In this document: positions 12,462-23,700 of the stretch, one piece after another | How positions within the stretch are numbered: position 1 is the stretch's first letter | Layout of the letters: every line of letters begins with the position of its first letter | DNA from: Nemania diffusa | Taxonomy: Eukaryota > Ascomycota > Sordariomycetes > Xylariales > Xylariaceae | DNA: 64,000 nt | Direction of reading: 5' to 3' | Assembly: GCA_038501195.1 (NCBI GenBank) | Contig: JBBPUQ010000008.1 | Location: 786,001-850,000 of the forward strand | Notes under the pieces: generated by a model | Told to the model about the DNA's origin: nothing | The model's database searches: none | The model's input: the letters and a program-made list of their open reading frames with translations, nothing else | Translations under genes and position numbers: made by a program

Positions 12462-13406
12462 ATGACAAGCGGTAGGAACGAATGGCGACCATGGGACGCG
12501 ATACCCCCACCCCACGAGCCCTGCAAGAACGATCGAGAAGAGCGAGAGTACGACCTGTCATTAAGCGACCCAAACCGATGTTTCGGCAAGGGAATCGAGG
12601 AGGACCCCATGGTGATCTGGATCGACCGCCCCGACTACCGGAACCGCAACATGGTCTGGGCACACAACAACTTCGCCAAAGCCATCGCCAAGGTCCTCGG
12701 CTTCACGCACAGCTGGATCATCAAGGGCGCGCACAACCAGGAGTACGCGCGCGACGCCGCGGGGCGCAAGATCCTCGTGCAGGCGCCTGACCGCTACCTC
12801 CTCAAGCACGCCGACATGCACATCACGCTGCGGCTCGGCACAGGCCTCTACGAGTGCCGGCTCGCCGCGCACGCCTACGTCGTGCTCGACGCCAGCGGGC
12901 ACCCGGACAAGTACATGAGCGAGCTCGCGCGGCGCTTCCGCCGCGGCGGCGGCGGCGACCCCCGCCTCGAGTTCTGGCGCTGGCAGAGCCGCCACCGGCG
13001 CCTGCTGCCTCGACGGCCCCTAAACCTGGGCACGAACTGGGAGGCGCATGCTAACGTGGGCCCCTACCTAGACACCTACCGGCCGGACGCGCGCGCAGCG
13101 CGCGGCGACACGTACACGCCCCGCAGCGACGCGACGCCGCCGCGGCGGACCTCGTACTTCGCGAGCGACGGCGGCGAGAGCGACGGGAGCGACGACAGCT
13201 TCATCGAGGGCACTATGACGCGCGAGATGGCGGCGCTTGTGGAGAGGTGCAATGCTGCTTACTTCGAGTACCAGGCCTTCCACGAGAGGCTGGTGGCGAT
13301 GGAATACCCGCCGGCGGATGGGCTGGTGGAATTGCATGCGATGCGAGAGCAGATCGTCACGATGCAGCGCGAGGTTTATCACGAGACGAAGGGTATTCTC
13401 CTGTAA
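12462..13406 (+). CDS. Hypothetical protein, GC-rich single exon
   Basis: One uninterrupted frame encodes 314 residues. I do not recognise a family. The first 60 residues are charged. Residues about 65-160 look like a compact folded domain (NNFAKAIAKVLGF, a WIIKGAHNQ segment, then an Arg-rich helix). Residues about 200-250 are disordered with Arg/Thr/Ser/Asp runs, and the C-terminal 65 residues are predicted helical. Strong G/C preference at third positions over about 12640-13230, against A/T-rich flanks, supports real coding sequence. It also creates long spurious frames on the other strand. The neighbours are a kinase and a glycosidase and give no functional clue. Confidence 0.7.
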   Translation: MTSGRNEWRPWDAIPPPHEPCKNDREEREYDLSLSDPNRCFGKGIEEDPMVIWIDRPDYRNRNMVWAHNNFAKAIAKVLGFTHSWIIKGAHNQEYARDAAGRKILVQAPDRYLLKHADMHITLRLGTGLYECRLAAHAYVVLDASGHPDKYMSELARRFRRGGGGDPRLEFWRWQSRHRRLLPRRPLNLGTNWEAHANVGPYLDTYRPDARAARGDTYTPRSDATPPRRTSYFASDGGESDGSDDSFIEGTMTREMAALVERCNAAYFEYQAFHERLVAMEYPPADGLVELHAMREQIVTMQREVYHETKGILL

Positions 13407-13858
13407 GTCGTTGGCTAATGGGGAGGGAGATAGGTACGGTATAGGTATAATCTGTAGGATGCAAGGCGCTTAGAAGTTAGTAAGGTCAACCCGGGTTTGG
13501 AAGGTAAGTAAGTTTGACTTTGTTAGCGTATTAGCGTGGAATTAAGAGCTACTTTTCTTGTTGGAACTGATGTTTCCTGTTGCCATTTTGTGATTGCTGT
13601 CATACCTATTATTAAAGTAGCTTTCATGCTTAAGTCTTCATTATACCAAACGCTATCGTTTTTACGTAATTGTCTTTGATACAAGTTATTATGATGCGCT
13701 TTAAGTAAGACTGTCGAACTTGAACTAGTCAATGTGGGATGGCTCGAAGATGAGCGGTGCCGTATCAATGATGAAGAGTGGTAGATCATAAACGAAATTT
13801 AATTCTCTATTCAGAGTAACTTAATTGGGACTTGGTTATGAGGAATTGATCTTCTGGT
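13407..13858. other. Intergenic between convergent genes
   Basis: A 450-bp AT-richer spacer between two convergent genes. It presumably holds both polyadenylation regions; no gene or repeat is seen. Confidence 0.5.
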
Positions 13859-15079
13859 CTACGAGCCCCATTTCCTACTAAGTGCATCGAAGAGCGTCTG
13901 ATTGATGGGTAGGATACTGCCATGGCGCAGGTTTGACGGGAACCCCGTGCGACTACTCGCAGTCCACTTGTTATTCTTAGGATCAGTGCTTTCATAGGGT
14001 CTATACCCATCGCTTCCGTAGAAATCGAGCAACACGTGGACTTTGGAATCTTGGGTGTTATCACGGTAGGACGCAGGCCCTTCGACCCCTGAGGTGATGA
14101 TGCCCGAACCCCCACCAGCTCTAGTCCAGGGTCCGAACAGGCCATTGGAGGAATATTCCATGAATACCGTCTTGATCGACTCGTCTTTCATAAAACGGAG
14201 ATAGTTCTTTCCTTCGCTGTCGAGAGGGAGGATGTCGAGGTCAATAATATTTGTAGGCGAATAGTCGATGTAGGTTTGGGGCGCAGTGAAGGTGATGAAG
14301 TCACTCGTATAGGCATACCGAATGCGAATTGTTGAAGGATTGCCGGTATGTCTAGTGTCCGAAGTCGAATACTATGGCCCTTTAGTAGTGAACCATATCC
14401 TAGTGCATGAATGTATGACACTTACAAACTTCGAAGCCCAGTGAACGAGGTATTGGTCTAGTCCTATCAGTACGCCAACTCGCTGTAAGAAAAGCTCGGT
14501 TCAAGACTCACTCTTCGACACATCCCAAATGGCCTCAGGTGCCCAAACCATGCCTGCTGTCGCATCCTCGACGGTGACCAAGCGTTCATTGTTGAAATTG
14601 ACCAGATCGGTACTCTCCCAAACGAAGATGCCTCTACTGCCAGTCCGTTGTGCCGCATCCCAGTTCGTCTACTAAATCGTCAGTCACGTATAATTGGGTA
14701 GTCAATCCTTAAGGCACCGTGTAATTACCCTGCCAATGTTGAGATCCGTGCCCACGATGTACCATTTCTTGCCAGCTTCTGCGCCGCCGCCCTGAACCAA
14801 AGCCGGGTCTCTCACGCCGCCGGTGCCCTTCGTGGGTCGCAACACCGGCTGCCCCCCATTCAAGGCTTTGAAGGAAGTCGGGCTGTTCCCATTGCTCTGG
14901 TAGAGATACACGTACGGATCGGCGCCGAGGAAGAAGGCGCCTAGGTAGCCGACGAGACTTGCGTCTGCGCGCGGCTCGGCCCGGAGCCCGAAGTCCTGTA
15001 GATCAATTGCGCTGGCCCTGGCGAAGCTCGACCAAGTGCCGATCAAGGCGGCGGCATGAATGAGATTTCGTTGACGCAT
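13859..15079 (-). CDS. Secreted GH43-type glycoside hydrolase
   Basis: Four exons (15079-14729, 14668-14512, 14457-14426, 14371-13859) give about 350 residues. The introns are 60, 54 and 54 nt. A second acceptor six bases earlier (exon 3 starting at 14463) also keeps frame. The start is placed at the inner Met because it is followed directly by a signal peptide (MRQRNLIHAAALIG... cleaving after ASA). The fold is the five-bladed propeller of GH43-like arabinanase/xylosidase enzymes: RDPALVQGG, a WYIVGTDLNIG strand, GIFVWESTDLVNF, WAPEAIWD, YLVHWASKF, and VEGPASY with a likely general-acid Glu. Such enzymes release arabinose or xylose from plant polysaccharides. The substrate is not deducible. 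Confidence 0.83.
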
Positions 15080-16042
15080 CCTTACTAGCAGGCTCGGGAT
15101 CTGGGGTGCAAACAAGACCCGGAAACCAGGAGTAACAGGTCAAACAAGAACTTAAATTGTATGGCCTATTTGTATCATATGAAATCCCGCGGCTCGATAA
15201 GGTCCGATAATTCCATTTTGCGTGTTAGTTAGGGTGCCATCATGCTCCATTGGCAGTCATTTAAGGCTAAAAGGCGGGCGCGTGGGAATATTGCAAGAAT
15301 AGGATTCTGCATCGTATGATAAAAGTGATGTTAAGCATTTCTATTCAAGTTCTGTTCAGCATCGTGCCCAGTCAAATAATGTCAGCCCTTCAAAGTAATC
15401 TGACATGTTCGCAAAGCATATCACATCAATAAACAACAGCGGCAGTAAGTGTCTTCATCACCATTTGATATATACCGCTACCTACCTGGTATGGACCAAG
15501 TACCTATTCCATGGCTGGTAAAAGGGCCTAAATTAGCGCTGGAAGCCCTGCCCTATATAGGGAGTTACGGCCTGTGACCTTAGACTATACAAACCGGCTT
15601 AGCTGCCACCCTAGTGATTCGACAACTTTTTATTAATTGAAATTAATAATGTTATAAACGTGATTTTAATAACCTTTCATTTTAATTTATCAGATAATTA
15701 TAGAAAGGGTAAGTAGTTTATTTATGTTATGGTAAAGGGGTAGGTGTTCCTGCACTACTCGCCCCGATTGCTCGGTGGTTGAAGCGCGACGTGCCGTCGC
15801 GTAATACGTATAGCTACAATATAAGCTGGGCCTTCAGCGCAGCGGTTCAAGTCACACCTTTGCTGTATTATAACAACTTTTTCAATCATGATTTTCGACG
15901 CGCGTTTTAACTATCAAAGATATTGACATATAGGAAAATAATTCCATGATTTAAAATACCACAACTATACTAATACTTGGGCTGGAAGAAGTCTGAATTC
16001 CTTATGGCCACATGTTGTTCTCACTCCCACTTTCTAGTGGGT
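15080..16042. other. Intergenic with AT-rich patch
   Basis: A patch at about 15620-15730 is very AT-rich. Downstream, words resembling tRNA A and B boxes (15776-15786 and 15844-15853) occur but no cloverleaf forms. No gene is seen. The stretch must include the glycosidase promoter. Confidence 0.45.
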
Positions 16043-19000
16043 CTATTTCAGTATGTCCTTTAACCTCTACAGCAAAATAGTTAGTATAAGAGTCTTCCCG
16101 TAACAATGGCCATAGCTGGTCCATACCTTCCATCTCTGTGTATCTAGATCAGCCTCGGTCACTTCATCTGCGTTGATAGCGGAATTGACGAGTTGTATTT
16201 TCTCTTGTTGCACCATCTGAACATACTAGACTGTCGTAAGTATGGGCAGCGAAGGAGTTAGGAATTCGTGTAGTAGCGAGTACTCACTGTTTCTATCGAC
16301 TTTGGAACAATGTACCGAATGACTGTAACTTCTTGAGTTTGGCCTATGCGATACACACGATCTACTGCTTGTGCTTCCACCATCGGGTTCCAGTGGGGTT
16401 CCAGCAGGTGGACTATACTAGCAGCCGTCAGATTAACCCTATGTAAAATATAGTTAGCTGAAGCACGTCTTGCTAGTGGCGATAGGCGAAATGATATACC
16501 CTTCTGCTGAACTGCCGATACTAGCTAGCAGTACTGTACAGTCAGGATTGTCATTAAATTCCTGCATAGCTGCCTGTCGCTCTTCCAAGGTTTTCTGGCC
16601 ATCTATGCGTTGAAAAGTGACATTTTCCTTTTGTAGTGCTTTACCGACAAGGTTAAGCATTTTGACCCAGTAACTAAAGACCACACTACATTTAATCAGC
16701 CCGGGTTTGTTTCTGTAGTCATCAGGACGCACGGCTATACGTACCTTTTTCTCAGCTGACCGTCACGTCTTGCTTCTACTTGCTGCTGTTTCAGATTGTC
16801 TAGCAATGCTAGCACCTTGGCAGACGGCCTGCACGCAGGTATCTCTTTTCCGTCTGGGTCTAATGGCGAGTTCATGCTTTGCGAGCCTTCTTCTGAAGCT
16901 GCGCAATCGATGCAGATTGGCATCTGGTTATCCGAGCTCAATGTGCTATTGTCAATTTCCCCTCCACAGGCTGAACAACTATCCGAGCCTACTTGCATCA
17001 TTCCCGAATTGAATGAACCAACTAGTGCCCCCCCTAGTAGCTCTTTAACTGCCTCGGGCAAGAGCTGTTCACCGTGGTCGCATATGAGACGTAAAGAATT
17101 GATGAGAGCAAGGAGGTTCTTGTCCTTACTCTTTGCTGGCGAGCCTCCAATAGACAGGTTGTCTATCCCTGCAGCCTTTTCTGCACAGGTCCGCTTGACG
17201 ATGTCATAAATAGTTTGATCATCTTGATGGAGATTAACTTCATGTAGTCTTTCCAGACGTGGAGGCAACCTTGTTTCATCAGAGGATAAGACTTTCGCCT
17301 TCATCCTCCGGAGACAGGTTGCTCGGACGAGTGCCCGTAAGCGCTCGATACCTAATGGATGCTTCTCCTCTACCAGTCTCACAATCCAAGAGTGAAACCT
17401 AGGCCTGTTCATGAATGGAAAAACACGAATGAACTCAAGCAATGACCCGTAATCATCGAGAGAGTTATGAATGGGTGTTCCAGTCAAACACCAACGATAT
17501 ATGGACACGAGGTTGCAAACTGACCGAAAGGTCTGACTCTCGTGGTTACGAATATGGTGAGCTGCAACAAGTTTAATTAATTAGATATATAATTTCGCTC
17601 TGGACACAATAGAATGTACTTACCTTCATCCAGAACAACTCGAAGCCATTTCCAGGAAAAGAGAGGCCCGTTCTCCTCTTTAGTTGCGTATTCAGTGCGG
17701 ACGGTCTCATACGTCGTTATTATGAGGTCAAAGTTTCCAAACTGGTTAACAAGGCCCTTTCGATTCGATCCATGATATATAGCCATGCGTATTCCTCGTT
17801 CGTTTATATGCCTAGATTATATCAGGTTATTTTTTGTGTCGATTTCGACGTATGCTATTTCTTGATTGCTCACTCTTCGACTTGTTTCACCCAGTTGCCT
17901 ACAGCTGTGATATTGTTAATACCGCGTACACATCAAGTGGTGAGATATAACACTTGCTAGATTTTGGGGCAATTATGAGTGTTCCTTTATGCACTCTATT
18001 AGGACTTTCGTCTTTTATTGTTGAATCACAATCCAGGGAAGCACATATCAAAGCCAACATGCTTAAAGTTTTCCCAAGGCCCATATCCTAAATACATTAG
18101 TCAATAATTTTAATAATAGTAGTTCGATGGGATGACCTACATCTGCAAGTATTCCCCCTAATGCTAGGATAGGTCGGGGCTCACGCGATCCGGTGATTGT
18201 ATGGCGGTAACTACATATCATTGTAAGGATTGAATTGTACGTGGAGTTCGGTACTTTCAGGTTGCTTACTACACTGATTTCATGTTCTGGGAAAATTCCT
18301 TTCTCCAAAGCGATGGGAATATCGGTTCTTTAACAAATCCGTATTCTTTTTCTTTCATCATAGCCAGCGCTAAAACTTGATGTCTACTAAGTAATCAGCT
18401 ATGTATTTCAAGTGTTCTCGCTAAGGATTGTACAGTACCTCATAAGTGGTGAACGAAGCCGTGGACTAAGAGCCATATTTGTGACGATCACGGATCCCCC
18501 ATCAGCTTCTGCCGTTTCGAAAATTCTCATAAAGCGGCCTTTTCTTGTCTCGTCCTCTAATAGGACCGCCGTCTTATCATCTATACCCTGATGGTAGAAA
18601 TGGCTAAGTTTCGGCATGCCTACGCCAGGCCGAGCAAGGTAGTGAGGGTTGTCATACTGCGTGCCAGGTATAACTTCAGTAGCAGACGGATGCTGTAGAA
18701 AGATACTAGCATCTGAAAGAACGCGACTGACTACCTCCTTATCGTTCTGGAGGCCATGTAAGATGATGCGAATAATTGATTCCCAGGCTGCTTCTTTGGG
18801 GCCGTTATTCTTCATCTGGGGCTTCTTTTTCTCTCTGGTGTCCTTAACCCCTGAGATCAATAACGTAGCATCTAGTCTGAGCGGAAGCCGAAAAAGCGTA
18901 TTCACAAGCTTAGGGTTATTTAAACTACCAAGATGTGCATTGCTGTTTTCATCATGGAGCACGATACTACCCCTCATTGGTTTTAGTCTGATAGACACCT

Positions 19001-19770
19001 CACGAGCACTGTTGTCTCCCACATAACACGAATTAGGCGTCGCTATTATCTTCTAACTAGTAAGAAACTATGCAATGTCTAGGTTGGGGCTTACTCACAA
19101 CGCCAAAACAAGTATCGTAGTTGTTGCAAATCTTCATGTATTCATTCGTGACTATTTCAACGGGTGTCTCCAACTCTGGCTTGTTTGATTGGGATGCAGG
19201 GAGCATCGGATGGTCTTGTGGTAGGAAATCGGGTTTACACCCAACAATAGGTTGATTCGCTTGGTAATATTCCGATAAATCGTTTATGCCCATGTTGGAT
19301 TCAATAGATCGAGGGAATTCCTCAAATAATTCATCATTCGGAACCCGATCCTTATAGGAGAAGGAATTATCCGAAATTTTATTGAACTGGTCTGGCGGGT
19401 GATAGAAGACATTCCCTGGCATTAAATTTCCGCTTTCAATTGGATTGAGCAATGAATTCGATCGTCCGATACTAGGATGGTTATTAAATTGACCTTCAAA
19501 ATTGGATTGAAACCGAAATCCGTGTTCGTGATTGAGGGGTCGCGAGAATTGGTCGAGTTCGTTGGCGGTCAAGGGTACTTCATAGTCCTGATTTTTGCCT
19601 TGCGTAGTACTGTCAAACGTGTGACAGCATATATAACCGTTAATTCCTGACTGGGAATTAACGGCGTCGTTTTTTCCGTGACAAAACGACCTTATGCGGG
19701 GTCTTTTGACTTCGTCATCCTGGATAATAGATGAAGGGTGCGATCGCTTGGTGCTTCTAGTTGATTGCAT
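16043..19770 (-). CDS. SNF2-family DNA-dependent ATPase, Rad5/Rad16-like
   Basis: Twelve exons join in frame to 1029 residues: 19770-19099, 19052-18439, 18383-18270, 18210-18141, 18087-17958, 17898-17874, 17811-17624, 17561-16745, 16685-16500, 16438-16288, 16225-16127, 16066-16043. Eleven introns run 46-62 nt, and the one at 17899-17957 has a GC donor (A|GCAAGT). Helicase motifs are HQVLALAMM, GGILADDMGLGKTL (motif I, about residue 490), a split DEAH box at about 603, LTGTPIHN, RIDGQKTLEER and QAVDRVYRIGQ (motif VI). These proteins use ATP to translocate on duplex DNA in repair or chromatin remodelling. Rad5/Rad16 relatives carry a RING finger between the helicase lobes. Here only four cysteines (CSACGG...CIDCA, about residue 803) remain. 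The first 230 residues are polar and divergent. Confidence 0.93.
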
Positions 19771-19950
19771 CTTGCGACGCTAGTATATGGCGGCGTCGAA
19801 CTGATTCAGTGCAGGTCCAGATACGGTTGAGATAGATAAGATGAACTTGTGTAAATTGTCAAGAATTTATACCAAAAATAAAAGGCGATCTGGAGTGGCA
19901 GACACAGCCCCGGTGGATACAAGTCATGTCACGCTTTCGTGTTTATACCG

Positions 19951-20490
19951 ACTTGTGTAAGCTAATAATAACGCCTAAGTACTAAGGCAGAAGTGATGCC
20001 GACCCCTAAGTCTAAGCCTTTGAGAGGAGAAATGACAAAGTAACTGGAGATAGTTTGGTAAAGCTAAACAAGTCGGATTCCTACCAAAATATAAGTAGCT
20101 CGTACAATGAAACGTTGGCTTAAAACAATACACCTATATCACCTATAATACTTATAGTGGTTGTGAATAAACCAAATATGCACTAAAAATATATATTGTA
20201 AAAACTATTTATATTATTAAGTATTATAAAGATATAATTATAAATATATACATATATATATATTTAAATTAAAAATATTAAAATTTATTAAAATAATATT
20301 TATTTAAATTTGCTGTTTAAATAAACAGCAAAACATACTACCAAAATTAAAACATTAACTATATAGTGGATTTTACTTAGGTATACACCTATTATCCTTA
20401 TTTACCTCGCCATTTCGCCTTTTAAAGACTTGGACTGAGGGGTTAGCACCGCTCCTGCCTAAGTCCTTATGTGCTATTAGCCTGACAAGT
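19951..20490. mobile_element. 0.54-kb inverted-repeat element with AT-rich core
   Basis: The arms at about 19951-20043 and 20402-20490 are imperfect inverted repeats over about 85-90 bp, differing mostly by transitions. Between them lies an almost pure A/T stretch (about 20150-20360). The pair ACACAGCCCC / GGGGCTGTGT sits just outside (about 19902 and 20494), so the true element may be a little longer. This fits a non-autonomous DNA transposon or MITE decayed by repeat-induced point mutation. No coding capacity is seen. It fills the gap between the 5' end of the SNF2 gene and the 3' end of the kinase-NACHT gene. Confidence 0.65.
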
Positions 20491-20769
20491 ATTGGGGCTG
20501 TGTGCATGCCAAGGCAGCTATTAGCGGAGCCTACAAAAACCGAGCAGTGAGGATGATAAGTTGTTTTAAATGCTATTTCAGCATAGCCCGTGACATCTCT
20601 GATGATGGCGATTCGTGGAAACAGTCACAGATGTCACTTAGGTGAACAGGACACCAATAGCTCTGCTAAGTCCTTTGAGGGAGTAGTGCTCGCGAACTCA
20701 GGAATCCTTCCATTGGTGTGTGATGACTAATAGTGAACGTAAATAGTATTTGGCCACGTATCAACCATT

Positions 20770-23700
20770 CTAGAAGATATCTTGCCTTTCTTCTCTAATG
20801 TGAGCCATCATCGCTCTACAGGCCTCTCTATCTTCCCGCTGCTTTTTAGTCTGCTCAATGAGCTCCCCCCAAGTCTTCCCCAGCCATTTTTGGATATTCT
20901 TTGCGCCCTTTTCCTCGCATATCATTAGCTCATCCTCTTTCCTTAGTATGTATTCTCCGCTTTTGATATCATAAGCTACGGCTTTTTCCTGGGTTATCTC
21001 TGGGTTTGCGCCATTCAGAAGGAGAAATTCCATCACCAAGGCCGCTCCGTAACCTGTTTTTTGTGCGGCGCAGTGAAGCGGCGTCTTGTGTGTACATGCT
21101 TTACGATAGTCGACGGAAGCACCTTTGTTGACCAAATATTCCACCAGATCGAGAGAACAGTTGACCTGTACTACATATCTCAGAGTTTCATTCGTCCATT
21201 TTTCTTTTGGAAGTGAAGTAGTTACTCCAGAGTCTTCCCATAAGCACATCAACTGGCGGTTTCCATTGTGACACTTTGCAGCTTCTCGGATGGTCTTTTT
21301 CCCTCCGAAAAGATCTTTGAAATACCTTATACTCTCATCCTCAGCCATTTGTAATCCCTTGCGAACCCACCTCGAGCAGGCCTTTGTTCCCTCGTACCAA
21401 TCTGCCGAAACCAACAATTGGAATGGAAATTCGTCATCAGGGCCTGAATATCTTTCGCCCATACGCTGCTTGAAAAGTGGACGTCCGGCTAGAAAATAGC
21501 TCAAAGTCTTTTCGTTACGCCCTTTGATGGACTCGGTAATCAAGTCAACTTTGTCTCTATATTTATCATATCGATAGTCCGGTTCTTTTAGCAGTATGAG
21601 CATAGAACCTGAAGCTTGAAAAGCACTAATTCTGAGGAGCTCTTCTTGAAATTCCCTATTGTCGTTTAAAAAAGCTGGAAAGGTTGACAGCACTTCCTCA
21701 ACAGCGACCAAATCATCATCTTTGACAAAGTCTAAAAGGATGGTCTTGATTCCATCCTTAGTGAAACTTTGACTTTTGTAATAACAGTCAGCCGAATTGC
21801 GGCGATGGCCTTTCTTCATATGGTCTTTCCGCAGTTTTTCAGATAAGAAGCCGATCGCCGCAAATTCACAGCCAGAAACATAACATTTCAAAGGCTTATC
21901 ATGTGAATCTTCATGATAGTTTCGGATATGTCGCTGTCTGAAGCCGTATTGCCAAAATTCACACTGCGGAAACCTGCATTTAAAAGGACGCGGCCCATAG
22001 TATTGTAGAATATCAGCACAGTTTTGGTGACACGGTTGAATAAATTCCTCTTGACGGGTTACTAAGTTGCACAGAGTATCGTCGAAGGCCTGGAGGATGC
22101 GTTGGGACGTGTCTGATATTGACATAGGGTCATTTCTATACATTTGGTATTCTGAAAATTCACCTTAGTGGTTAACATAGGCAATGTATACTTATTTAGG
22201 GGTAATATACCTTTGCTTGTATTGCTTGTATTCCCAGTAAAAAGAAAGGATGAACAGCGAAATCGAGAGACTGTGCAGAGGATCTGATGCACATTAGGCT
22301 GTTTCATTTTTAGTACTTCAAAAGCAGTCTCATTCTCGCTGTCTTCCTCGATATTGTCTTCCTGTCTGTATTCGGAGCCGATGGAAGTATATTCCCTTTT
22401 CCTAAGATTCCATAGCAACTGGATTAACTCAACCAACTCGTCTGACAACTCGGTTTCCTTGATCGTCTGTAAATACTGGCTGACGAGCTCTAGCCACATG
22501 CGTACTGAAAACGCATGAAGGACATATTGGCCTGTGCAAACATTATGGCGAATTTCATCTTGAGTTAGGTCGCTATCGTGATGTCGCTGACTAAGATAAC
22601 TAATACATCGTCCAGCCAGCTCCAGTTTGGCTTGGGTTGTGTTAATGATCTCCGTGCCGAGATGAGGACTTGAAATGTATCTATAAGCTAGTTAGCATCA
22701 GCGTTAATATAATAGTGTTTGCTACTTTCTCTTTTGCTGTGAAGTGAACAAAGCGTATATATGTGTCCACTATCTCCACTATCGGGCCAAGAATCTCGAC
22801 GACATCAAGCCTTGCTACTATGTTGAAGACTTGATTGCGGTCGTTAGGTCTCACAAGTAATGCCTGCTGGGCCTCCTCAATAGTCATTTGAGCGGAAGTG
22901 CAAGCGATCCATCCTAGAAGTCTTCGAGCTTGCTGAGCCCTCCGCCTGTCCTTATGTTCTCCAAGCCGCATAATTATACGATGGTAGCTTTGCAACAGCC
23001 TATTAGTTATAGCTTTCCTTTTTCAGTTTGATGTAGTTATCTTACGCGGCATCAAGATTCTCCGGTAGAACAGCCAATTCCCTTTCTATTTCTGATAAGT
23101 CGTGGGCACTCGCGACAATATCCATAATAAGCCGAGCATAGAGGAACATGCCCTTCGCGCGAAGTGCCAATGGCCCCAGTAGCTCGATAATTACATCCCT
23201 TGCATTAGGAAAAACTCTGCGAGCAATGAATATTGATTTTACTCGTTGGTCAATGTAGTCTTGGATGTTTCTTTCGTTTTGCTCATGGACGTTGACCACA
23301 AGCGCTGTGTCATCCAGGAGCCGCATGAGATCTGCTTCAGGCCGAGCACTAAAGATAATTCTCAACGTGCCATTTGTTTTGGCTAACCGGAGAAGTTCCG
23401 TTACGAGTTGGCCACGCTCTATTCCACTGATCTCGTCCACGCCGTCAATAATGAGACACACCAGACCAGTACAGCGGATTACGGAGGCTAAAAGGTCGCT
23501 TGTGGTGGCTAGGTTGCTCCTTATGCTCTCACACATGGACTCACAAACAACGCCCATGAGCTCCACATCATTTCCAACAAGCTGGAATATAAGGGAGTGA
23601 ATTGCTGACAAGGCCGAAGTTCCAGCTTCCTGGTACGTCAGGAATGCGAATGCTGTTTTCGTGCCGTTGGTGCGCCGCAAATGATTGACTATTGCGCTAG

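Noticed and set aside
15769..15860. tRNA- or SINE-like stretch with A-box (TGGTTGAAGCG) and B-box (GGTTCAAGTC) words
   Set aside because: Acceptor and T-stem bases do not pair when placed around the boxes, so no cloverleaf forms. At most it is a chance match or a very old relic.
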